Positions 16,138 to 23,361 of a stretch of DNA of 64,000 nt are shown piece by piece. Position 1 is the first letter of the stretch. Every line of letters begins with the position of its first letter. The stretch comes from Streptomyces sp. VRA16 Mangrove soil. GTDB lineage: Bacteria > Actinomycetota > Actinomycetes > Streptomycetales > Streptomycetaceae. The notes under the pieces were generated by a model. It had not been told where the DNA came from. It saw only the letters and a list, made by a program, of their open reading frames with translations, and searched no databases. The translations under genes were made by a program, and so were the position numbers. The stretch spans positions 124,001 to 188,000 of the forward strand of contig NZ_JAFVLN010000009.1 of assembly GCF_017377775.1 (NCBI RefSeq), given 5' to 3'.

Positions 16138-18843
16138 TCAGCGCAGACGCCGCAGATGCGGGTCCTGGGCGCGGGCGGGCGTCAGCCGTACCCGTGCGTC
16201 GACGGCCGCGACCCCGTCGGGCCAGGCGAGGACCGGGTTGAGGTCGGCCTCGGCCAGTTGGGGCAGCTCGCTCGCCATCCGGGACAGCCGCAGCAGCAGC
16301 TGTTCGAGGCCCGCCAGGTCGACCGGTCCTGTGCCGCCCTCGCCGAAGAGCAGCGGGGCGCAGCGCGGCGCGGTGATCAGGTCGTGCACGTCGTGGTCGG
16401 TGAGCGGGGCGAGACGCGCGGCCCGGTCGGCGAGCACATCGGTGGCGGTGCCGCCGAGGCCGAACAGAACCAGCGGCCCGAACACGGCGTCCTGGACGAC
16501 GCCGGCGAGCAGTTCGATGCCGCGCCGGGCGAGCGGCTGCACGACGACGCCGGTGAGCCGGCCGCTGAACCGGGTCTCGAAGTCGCGCCAGGCGGCCCGC
16601 ACCTGGCTGTTGCCCCGCAGGTCGAGGTGGACGGCGTGCTGCTGGGTCTTGTGCAGCAGACCCGGCCAGTACGCCTTCATCACGGTCAGGCCGTCGGGCC
16701 CCTGGAGGCGTTCGGCGGCGATGACGGCCTCGTCCTCGGTCTCGGCCCAGGCCCAGGGGAGTTGGGGGATGCCGTAGCAGTCCAGGAGCGCGGCGCCGGT
16801 GCGCGGGTCGAGCCAGCCGCCGCTCTCGTGGGTGGCGAGCCAGCGGGCGACGAGGTCGTGGGCGCGGGCGCTGTCGATGTCGTCGAGGTCGGGCACGGTG
16901 CCGGCCGGGCGGGCCAGCCAGGTCGCGCGGGCCACCGCGTGGGCGAGAGCGCGGGCGGCGGCCTGCGGGTCGGCGTAGGCCGGGACGTGTCCCGCGCCGG
17001 AGGGCAGCAGGCGTACGGGTTCGGCCTGGTCGAGGAGGACCGCGGCGACGGTTCGGGTGCGCCTTGAGGAAGGGGGCCCGGGGGCGTGGGTGACGGATCG
17101 GACGAGGTCGTCGCCGGTCGCCGCGGAGACCGCGGTGGGCACGAGGGCGACCAGGACCGCGTCGACGGCGCCGGTGGCCGTCAACCGGTCGATGCAGGCC
17201 CTGAGTTCGCTTTCGGTGACGGCGGCGGTGGCGTCCACCGGGTTGGCGGCACTCGCGCCCTCGGGGAGCACGGCGAGCAGCTCTCCGGCGAGCGTGGCGT
17301 CGAACGCGGGCACGGTGAGTCCCGCCTCGGCGCAGGCGTCGGCGGCGAGGACTCCGGCGCCGCCCGCGTTGGTGACGACGGCGACGCGCGGGCCGGGGGG
17401 CAGCGGCTGGGCGTGCAACAGGGCCGCGGTGTCGAGGAGTTCGGGGATGGTGCGGGTCGCGGTGACACCGGCCTGGGTGAACAGGGCCTGCCGGGTCATG
17501 GTGCGGGTCGCGGCGGCCGCGGTGTGCGAGGCCGCCGCCCGTCGCCCGGCCTCGGTACGGCCCGCGTCCACGGTGAGCACGGGCATCCGGCGCGTGACGC
17601 GACGGGCGGTGCGGGAGAAGGCGCGCGGGTTGCCGAACGACTCCAGGTGCAGCAGGGCCAGGTCGGTCGAGCCGTCGCTCTCCCACCACTGGAGGAGGTC
17701 GTTGCCGCTGACGTCGTACTTGTCGCCGAGCGAGACGAACCCGGAGACGCCGATGCCGAGCCGGGCGAGCCCGCCGAGGAGGGCGATGCCGACACCGCCG
17801 GACTGCACGGCGACCCCGCAGGTGCCGGGCCTGGGGTGGGCGGCGGCGAAGGTGGCGTCGAGGCGGACGGCGTCCTCGGTGTTGGCGAGGCCGAGGCAGT
17901 TGGGGCCGACGAGCCGCATGCCGTGGCTGCGGCAGGTGGTGAGCAGCCCGGCGGCCTGGTCGGCGTCGAGCCCCGCGGTGACGACGAGCAGCGCGTGCAC
18001 ACCGGCCTTGCCGCACTCGGTGGCGACGGCGCCGATCTCGGCGGCGGGCACCGCGACGACCACCAGGTCGGGGGTCTGCGGCAGCGCGGTCACGGACGGG
18101 TAGGCGTGCACGCCGAGGATCGCGGTGGCCTTCGGGTGGACGGCGTACAGGCGGCCGGTGTACCCGCCGCCGCACAGGTTGCGCAGGATGGCGCGGCCGA
18201 CCGAGCCCGGCTTGCGTCCGGCGCCGACCACGGCGACGGAGCGGGGGCGCAGGACGGGAACGAGGCTGGCGACGTCGGAGGCACGTCCACGCTCCTCGAC
18301 GGCCGTCAAGTAGGTTTCGTCCTCGGTGAGTTGGACGGTGCAGTGGACCTCGGGTCCGTCGAACCGGCGGGCGGTGCGCAGCCCGAGGTCCGCGAAGACC
18401 TTGAGGACCTCGTGGTTCTCCGACAGGGCGTCGGCGGTGAACGCGGTGATGCCGGCGGCGCGGGCCGCGGAGACGAGGTGTTCGAGCAGGAGGGTGCCCA
18501 GGCCCCGGTGGTGCCAGTTGTCGCCGACGGCCAGCGCGATCTCGGCGAGTTCGCTCCCGTCGGCCCGCTCGTACTCGGCGAGGCCGACGAGCTGCCCGCC
18601 GATCTCGGCGACGAGGCCGTGGTAGCCGGCCGGGGCCGGGGCCTTGCACATCCGGTCGGCGGCCAGGCGGGCGGAGCCGCGGCTGACGCCGAAGAAGCGC
18701 AGTCGCAGGTTCTGCGGTGACATCTCCTCGTAGAACGCGCGCACCCGGGCGTGATCGGCGGGGACCGCCGGCCGGATGTGCGCCGTGGTGCCGTCGGTGA
18801 GCAGTGCGTGGACCGTGCGGATCGCCTTGGCCGTGTCCGACAT
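16138..18843 (-). CDS. GNAT acetyltransferase fused to ADP-forming acyl-CoA synthetase
   Basis: A 901-residue bifunctional protein. Residues about 15-170 form a GNAT domain (acetyl-CoA loop NWHHRGLGTLL). Residues about 195-480 match CoA-binding and succinyl-CoA-synthetase-like domains (SVAVVGAGRKPGSVG; QSGGVGIAL; SHTAAAA with the candidate phospho-histidine), and about 670-901 an ATP-grasp domain (GLTVMKAYWPGLLHKTQ, FGLGGTATDVL). In enterobacterial Pat the GNAT is C-terminal; the reversed order here is that described for Streptomyces Pat, a protein lysine acetyltransferase. The synthetase half may be catalytically inactive and act as an acetyl-CoA sensor. ATG at 18843 follows AAGGGG. Confidence 0.9.
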   Translation of the reverse strand: MSDTAKAIRTVHALLTDGTTAHIRPAVPADHARVRAFYEEMSPQNLRLRFFGVSRGSARLAADRMCKAPAPAGYHGLVAEIGGQLVGLAEYERADGSELAEIALAVGDNWHHRGLGTLLLEHLVSAARAAGITAFTADALSENHEVLKVFADLGLRTARRFDGPEVHCTVQLTEDETYLTAVEERGRASDVASLVPVLRPRSVAVVGAGRKPGSVGRAILRNLCGGGYTGRLYAVHPKATAILGVHAYPSVTALPQTPDLVVVAVPAAEIGAVATECGKAGVHALLVVTAGLDADQAAGLLTTCRSHGMRLVGPNCLGLANTEDAVRLDATFAAAHPRPGTCGVAVQSGGVGIALLGGLARLGIGVSGFVSLGDKYDVSGNDLLQWWESDGSTDLALLHLESFGNPRAFSRTARRVTRRMPVLTVDAGRTEAGRRAAASHTAAAATRTMTRQALFTQAGVTATRTIPELLDTAALLHAQPLPPGPRVAVVTNAGGAGVLAADACAEAGLTVPAFDATLAGELLAVLPEGASAANPVDATAAVTESELRACIDRLTATGAVDAVLVALVPTAVSAATGDDLVRSVTHAPGPPSSRRTRTVAAVLLDQAEPVRLLPSGAGHVPAYADPQAAARALAHAVARATWLARPAGTVPDLDDIDSARAHDLVARWLATHESGGWLDPRTGAALLDCYGIPQLPWAWAETEDEAVIAAERLQGPDGLTVMKAYWPGLLHKTQQHAVHLDLRGNSQVRAAWRDFETRFSGRLTGVVVQPLARRGIELLAGVVQDAVFGPLVLFGLGGTATDVLADRAARLAPLTDHDVHDLITAPRCAPLLFGEGGTGPVDLAGLEQLLLRLSRMASELPQLAEADLNPVLAWPDGVAAVDARVRLTPARAQDPHLRRLR

Positions 18844-18893
18844 GGCGGCTGCCCCTTCTGTCTGCGGCCGTCGTCCGGGCGGCCGTGGCCCTC

Positions 18894-19244
18894 TCATCCA
18901 GCGTCCGGCGGACGCCCGCCGGCCGTGAGGGGCTGCCCGGGCACGGGGGCGGGGCCGGGTGGCCCAGCGGGCTTGCCGTCCGGCCCGGGCGGCAGGGGCT
19001 CGCCGAGCTCGCTCTCGACGGCATCGGCCATGGCGCGCAGCACGTCGAGGGTGCGACGGGCCTCGGCCTCGTCCACGGTGGTGATGGCGAAGCCCACGTG
19101 GACGACGACGTACGTCCCCTCGGCCGCGTCGGGGGTGTACTCCAGACAGACCTCACGGCGCACGCCGCCGAAGTCGACGGTGGCCATGCGCAGGCCCCCG
19201 CTGTCGTGAACTTCCGTGATCCGGCCGGGAATTCCGAGACACAT
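18894..19244 (-). CDS. hypC: HypC with Pro-rich C-terminal extension
   Basis: A 116-residue HypC/HybG-family chaperone that carries the Fe(CN)2CO unit with HypD to the large subunit. The essential N-terminal MCLGIP motif (Cys2) is intact and the core ends near residue 82, the usual family length. Residues 83-116 are a Pro/Gly-rich tail (GPDGKPAGPPGPAPVPGQP) beyond normal HypC. It lies 23 bases after hypF and 50 bases before the GNAT gene. Confidence 0.94.
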   Translation of the reverse strand: MCLGIPGRITEVHDSGGLRMATVDFGGVRREVCLEYTPDAAEGTYVVVHVGFAITTVDEAEARRTLDVLRAMADAVESELGEPLPPGPDGKPAGPPGPAPVPGQPLTAGGRPPDAG

Positions 19245-19267
19245 GGGCTCTCCCTACGTCGGTTGCG

Positions 19268-21565
19268 TCAGGCTCGTCCGTGGGTGGTGCGGGTGAGCCG
19301 TGCGGCGGCGACGGCGGCCTGTCCGTAGGCGATGCCGCCGTCGCCGACGGGCACGTCGCGTCCCACGAGGACGCGCAGTCCCCGGGCGCGCAGCAGGCGC
19401 CGTACGTCGGCGAGCAGCCGCCGGTTGACGAAGCAGCCGCCCGCCAGGCAGACGGTGCGGGGCGCTCCCGCGTCGACGGCGCGGGCGACGAGTTCGGCGG
19501 TGACGTCGGCCAGGGTGCGGTGGAAGGCCGCGGCGAGCTCCGCGACCGGTTCCCCGTCCGCCTGCCGGCGCAGCAGGTCGGCGAGGGTCGGGACGGGGTC
19601 GTACACCCACATCTGACCGTGCTCGACGATGCGTTGGACGAGCGGCACGCCCCGCCGGCGCCCGGCGGCCACTTCGAGGCGGACGGCCGCCTCTCCCTCG
19701 TACGTGACCTCGTCGGCGAGCCCGAGCAGGGCGGCGACGGCGTCGAAGAGGCGTCCCGCGCTGGAGACCCGCGGGCAGTTGACGTCCCGCGCGATCATGG
19801 CGCGTATCGCGGTCCGCGCTGCCGGGTCGAGGCGCTCGGCGAACCGGTCCGTCAACTCCCGCTCCGGGGGCGGGGATCCGAGGGGCTCGGCGCCGTGGAG
19901 GTAGCCGAGCGCGGTGCGCCAGGGGTGGCGTACGGCGGCGTCCCCACCGGGCAGCGCGGCGGTGCCGAATCGGGCGACGCGCCGGTAGCCGGCGAGGTCG
20001 GCGACCATCACCTCGCCGCCCCACAGCGTCCCGTCGTCGCCGAGGCCGAGGCCGTCGTAGGCGACACCGGTGAACGGGCGGGTCAGTCCGTGCTCGGCGG
20101 CGCAGGCGGCGAGATGGGCGTGGTGGTGCTGGACGGCGACGCGGGGCAGCGGCCGGGCGCGGGCCCACTGGGTGGACAGGTATCCGGGGTGCAGGTCGTG
20201 GGCGACGGCGCGCGGCTCGATGCCGACGAGGGGGCGCAGCAGGTCGTAGCCGGACAGGAAGGCGTCGTACGTGGCCGTGGACGCCAAGTCCCCGGTGTGC
20301 GGGGAGAGATGGACCCGGTCGGCCTCGGCGAGCGCGAAGGTGTGCTTGAGCTGGGCGCCGGCCGCGACGAGCGGGACGGGGGCGGGCCGGGGCAGCGGCA
20401 GCGCCGCGGGGGCGAGGCCGCGGGCCCGGCGGATCGTCATCAGGCCGCGTCCGGTGGGCTGCACCACGGAGTCGTCGTGGCGAGCGCGGATGGGCCGGTC
20501 GTGGTCGAGGAAGCCGTCGGCGACGGTGTCGAGGCAGTGGTGGGCGGCCTGCTCGTCGACGGCGATCGGTTCGCCGCCGGTGTTGCCGCTGGTGACGACG
20601 AGCGGCCGGTCGAGGGCGTGCAACAGCAGGTGGTGCAGTCCCGTGGTGGGCAGGAACAGGCCGATGCGGTCGCTGCCGGGATGGACGTCGGCGGGCAGCG
20701 GGCGCGGGCCCGCGGCCACCAGCACCACGGGCCGCACGGACGTGCTCAGCGCCCCGGCCGCGACCGATCCGACCCGGCCGACGCGGCGGGCCGCGGCGAG
20801 GTCGGACACCATCACGGCGAACGGTTTCGTGGGCCGGTGCTTGCGCGCCCGCAGTGCGGCCACGGCGCCCGCGTCGGTCGCGTCGCACACCAGTTGGTAG
20901 CCGCCGAGTCCCTTGACCGCGACGATGCCGCCCGATTCCACGGTCTTCACGGCGGCCCGCAGGGCGTCGTCGCCGTACAGGCCGTCCCAGGACAGGCGGG
21001 GGCCGCAGGCGGGGCAGGCGATCGGTTCGGCGTGGAAGCGGCGGTCGGCGGGGTCCGCGTACTCGGCGGCGCACGCGGCGCACATCGGGAAGCGGCGCAT
21101 GGTGGTGCGGACCCGGTCGTAGGGCAGTGCCTCGACGATGGTGGCGCGCGGGCCGCAGCCGGTGCAGTTGATGAACGGGTAACGGTGGCGCCGGTCGTGC
21201 GGGTCGAACAGTTCGGCCAGGCATGCCTCGCAGGTCGCGGCGTCCGGCGGGATCTCGCGCGGCCCGGTGCGGGCGCCCTCGCTGCGCCGCACGGTGAAGC
21301 CGCTGCCGCGGGCCGGGGCCCGGCCTCGTACGGCGCGCAGCGCGACGCGGCGGACGCGGGCGAGCGGCGGGGCCTCGCCGCTCAGGCATCGCGCGAACGC
21401 GTCGACGTCCCCCTCCTCGCCGGCCACGGCCCCGTGGACGCTCCCGTCGACGTTCGCCACCCAGCCGTCGAGGCCGAGCCGGGCCGCCGTGCGGTGCACG
21501 AACGGCCGGAACCCCACGCCCTGGACGATGCCGGTGACCGCGAACTCCCGTGCGGTGCGGGCCAC
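19268..21565 (-). CDS. hypF: HypF carbamoyltransferase
   Basis: A 765-residue maturation enzyme that makes carbamoyl-adenylate from carbamoyl phosphate and transfers the carbamoyl group to HypE. Domains in order: acylphosphatase (about 8-95; VQGVGFRPFVHR), two zinc fingers (CEAC...CTGC near 112-150 and CAAC...CPAC near 160-190), YrdC-like domain (about 205-385; KGLGGYQLVCDA, KPFAVMV), and Kae1-like domain (about 390-765; HHHAHLAA metal motif, YDGLGLG, AGGCFVN). GTG at 21565 after AGGGG, four bases after the protease gene stop. Confidence 0.96.
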   Translation of the reverse strand: MARTAREFAVTGIVQGVGFRPFVHRTAARLGLDGWVANVDGSVHGAVAGEEGDVDAFARCLSGEAPPLARVRRVALRAVRGRAPARGSGFTVRRSEGARTGPREIPPDAATCEACLAELFDPHDRRHRYPFINCTGCGPRATIVEALPYDRVRTTMRRFPMCAACAAEYADPADRRFHAEPIACPACGPRLSWDGLYGDDALRAAVKTVESGGIVAVKGLGGYQLVCDATDAGAVAALRARKHRPTKPFAVMVSDLAAARRVGRVGSVAAGALSTSVRPVVLVAAGPRPLPADVHPGSDRIGLFLPTTGLHHLLLHALDRPLVVTSGNTGGEPIAVDEQAAHHCLDTVADGFLDHDRPIRARHDDSVVQPTGRGLMTIRRARGLAPAALPLPRPAPVPLVAAGAQLKHTFALAEADRVHLSPHTGDLASTATYDAFLSGYDLLRPLVGIEPRAVAHDLHPGYLSTQWARARPLPRVAVQHHHAHLAACAAEHGLTRPFTGVAYDGLGLGDDGTLWGGEVMVADLAGYRRVARFGTAALPGGDAAVRHPWRTALGYLHGAEPLGSPPPERELTDRFAERLDPAARTAIRAMIARDVNCPRVSSAGRLFDAVAALLGLADEVTYEGEAAVRLEVAAGRRRGVPLVQRIVEHGQMWVYDPVPTLADLLRRQADGEPVAELAAAFHRTLADVTAELVARAVDAGAPRTVCLAGGCFVNRRLLADVRRLLRARGLRVLVGRDVPVGDGGIAYGQAAVAAARLTRTTHGRA

Positions 21566-21569
21566 GTGG

Positions 21570-22070
21570 TCACCCCTGGGCGGCGGCCGCACGGTGCCGC
21601 ACGATCTCGTCCTCCACCGTCCGCGCGAGGTGCTCGACGCTCGCCGCCACGTCGGGCGTCATCTGCGTACCGAGGGAACTGTCGGCGCCCTCGACGGCGT
21701 ACACGACGAGCCGGCCGGGCAACCGGCCGAGGACGCGGGCGAGTTCGACGGCCTCGCCGAGGCCGAGGCCGTGCGAGCCGGCCTCGGGCGGCCGGTTCAG
21801 GCGTACGGCGTCCAGCTCGATGCGATGGACCCGTCCCGGTGTGCCGGGGTGTGCGTGCGCGGCGTCCAGGACGACCGCGAGTTCCGCGCCCTCCCACAGG
21901 CCGATCAGCCGTCCGGGGTCCCCGTCGCAGGTGGCGAGACGGGTGCCCGGCGGCAGTGGCCGCTGCCTGGCCCGCTCGGCCAGCAGGGCGACGGCGGCCC
22001 AGCCGACCCCGTCGTCACGCCGGAACTCGTTGCCCACTCCGATCACCGCGATGCGCGTGTGTCCCGCCAT
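21570..22070 (-). CDS. Hydrogenase maturation protease (HyaD/HycI family)
   Basis: A 166-residue nickel-dependent endopeptidase of the M52 family that trims the large-subunit C-terminus once the metal site is complete. The N-terminal GVGNEFRRDDGVG holds the first metal ligand (Glu15); VVLDAAHA supplies the second (Asp) and GSHGLGLGE the third (His). The expected substrate, the 17-residue tail of HyhL after DPCISCSTH, is encoded in the facing operon. ATG follows GGAGGGAGCCGTCC. It is the first gene of a left-running operon and is divergent from the Usp gene at 22241. Confidence 0.93.
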   Translation of the reverse strand: MAGHTRIAVIGVGNEFRRDDGVGWAAVALLAERARQRPLPPGTRLATCDGDPGRLIGLWEGAELAVVLDAAHAHPGTPGRVHRIELDAVRLNRPPEAGSHGLGLGEAVELARVLGRLPGRLVVYAVEGADSSLGTQMTPDVAASVEHLARTVEDEIVRHRAAAAQG

Positions 22071-22121
22071 GGACGGCTCCCTCCGCTCCCTCTCACTGTC
22101 CGGCGCGTCCGACCCCTGGCA

Positions 22122-22141
22122 CATGGGCCGAACGACCCATG
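22122..22141. promoter_or_regulatory. 20-bp palindrome between divergent protease and Usp genes
   Basis: CATGGGCCGAACGACCCATG has 8 of 10 symmetric pairs around 22131/22132. GGGCC and GACCC halves are four bases apart. Aligned with the 7400-7419 site, CA-GGGCCGA-CG is shared. It is 61 bases from the protease ATG and 109 from the Usp GTG, so it could control both the seven-gene operon and the Usp gene. Confidence 0.6.
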
Positions 22142-22240
22142 CGGCGGGACCGGTTCGCCCCTCCACCGGGTGCGCCGCCGGTGCCAGCGTGAACACGGCG
22201 GCCCCCGTTGCCGGGGCCTGCCCGAAAGGAGGCGGGAACA

Positions 22241-23104
22241 GTGGAAGGTCCGCTGATCGTGGGGATCGACGGCTCGGAACCGAGCCTGCAGGCACTGGAC
22301 TGGGCGGTCGACGAGGCCGTTCGCCGGGCGACCGCGCTGCTGGTGGTGCACGCCTCCCGCTGGGAGCGCTACGAGGGCCACCACCCGTCGTTCGGCCGGG
22401 ACCGCGGCGCGGTGCAGCAGTACGCGGAGCACATCGCGGCGCAGGGCGCCGAGCGGGCCCGCAAGCGCGCCCCGGAGCTCAAGATCAGCACCGAGGTGGT
22501 GCCGCACGACCCGGCGGCCGCGCTGGTCGAGGCGTCGCGCGACGCCGGCGTCCTCGTCGTCGGCAGCCGCGGCCACGGCACGTTCGCCGGGCTGCTGCTC
22601 GGCGGGGTGAGTCTGCCGGTGGCCGCGCACGCGCAGTGCCCCGTCGTCGTTGTGCGCGGCAACGACAAGAACGTACAGGGCGGTCTCGGCCAGGTGACGC
22701 TCGGTGTCGGCGCTCCCGAACGGGCCTCCGCGGCGGCCGGGTTCGCGTTCCGCGCCGCGCAGACGCGCGACGCGACGCTCGTCGCACTGCGCGCCTGGCG
22801 CTGCCCGGCCCATGAGCTGCCCGACTATCCGACGGAGGACAGCGAGGCTCATGTGGTGCGCGCCGAGAACGAGTTGACGTCCGTTTTGCACGACCCGGTC
22901 GCGCGGTTCACGTCGGTGCCGGTGAGTGCCGTGCCGCAGGAAGGGCGGGCCCGTGACGTCCTGGTGGAGGCCTCGGCCCTGTCCGATCTGCTGGTCGTCG
23001 GTGCCCGCCGCCGCAGGACCGGCGTCGGCCTGCAACTGGGCCCGGTCGGCCACGCGGTCCTCCACCACTCCGCGTGCCCGGTCGCGGTCGTCCCGCACGA
23101 CTGA
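22241..23104 (+). CDS. Universal stress protein with two Usp domains
   Basis: A 287-residue tandem Usp protein. Domain 1 (about 1-140) begins LIVGIDGSEPSLQALDWAV and carries the ATP-loop GSRGHGTFAGLLLGGVS; domain 2 (about 150-287) ends VVGARRRRTGVGLQLGPVGHAVLHHSACPVAVV. The overall layout is close to the protein at 8292, so the two are probably paralogues. GTG start with AAAGGAGG seven bases upstream. Confidence 0.92.
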   Translation: MEGPLIVGIDGSEPSLQALDWAVDEAVRRATALLVVHASRWERYEGHHPSFGRDRGAVQQYAEHIAAQGAERARKRAPELKISTEVVPHDPAAALVEASRDAGVLVVGSRGHGTFAGLLLGGVSLPVAAHAQCPVVVVRGNDKNVQGGLGQVTLGVGAPERASAAAGFAFRAAQTRDATLVALRAWRCPAHELPDYPTEDSEAHVVRAENELTSVLHDPVARFTSVPVSAVPQEGRARDVLVEASALSDLLVVGARRRRTGVGLQLGPVGHAVLHHSACPVAVVPHD

Positions 23105-23226
23105 CGGTGCCGCGTGTGAGGGGGCTCGGGCGGCCCGGGTCGGCCGGCCCCGAGCAGCGCAGGGGCGGTTCGTCCGGGGGCTCGATCCGTGACGACCCGG
23201 GCCGTGGTCCGCCCATGGCGGATCAC

Positions 23227-23263
23227 GTGTCGCGGGCCGCCGGCCGCCGATCGCCCGCGACAC
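23227..23263. terminator. Strong hairpin upstream of phosphoketolase gene
   Basis: GTGTCGCGGGC (23227-23237) is perfectly complementary to GCCCGCGACAC (23253-23263) with a 15-base loop. It may terminate the Usp transcript ending at 23104 or lie in the phosphoketolase leader about 100 bases before the start. A second, weaker stem (GCTCGGG with CCCGAGC) lies at about 23127-23157, closer to the Usp stop. Confidence 0.45.
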
Positions 23264-23361
23264 ATCCCGCCCGGCCCACAGGCGCCCGACGACTGACGGC
23301 CTCTGAGCCGGACACCCGCACCCGTGTGTCCCCCGACACCCCCATCCCCTGGAGGAGCCCG

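Noticed and set aside
16091..19156. A 1021-codon frame on the - strand overlapping the GNAT/acyl-CoA synthetase gene
   Set aside because: Arg/Pro/His-rich shadow frame; the overlapping frame encodes an unmistakable bifunctional enzyme with a good start.
23180..23222. GGGCCGTGGTCC before the phosphoketolase gene as a further island operator
   Set aside because: The half-sites are only two bases apart and the position is about 170 bases upstream of the start, unlike the other sites.
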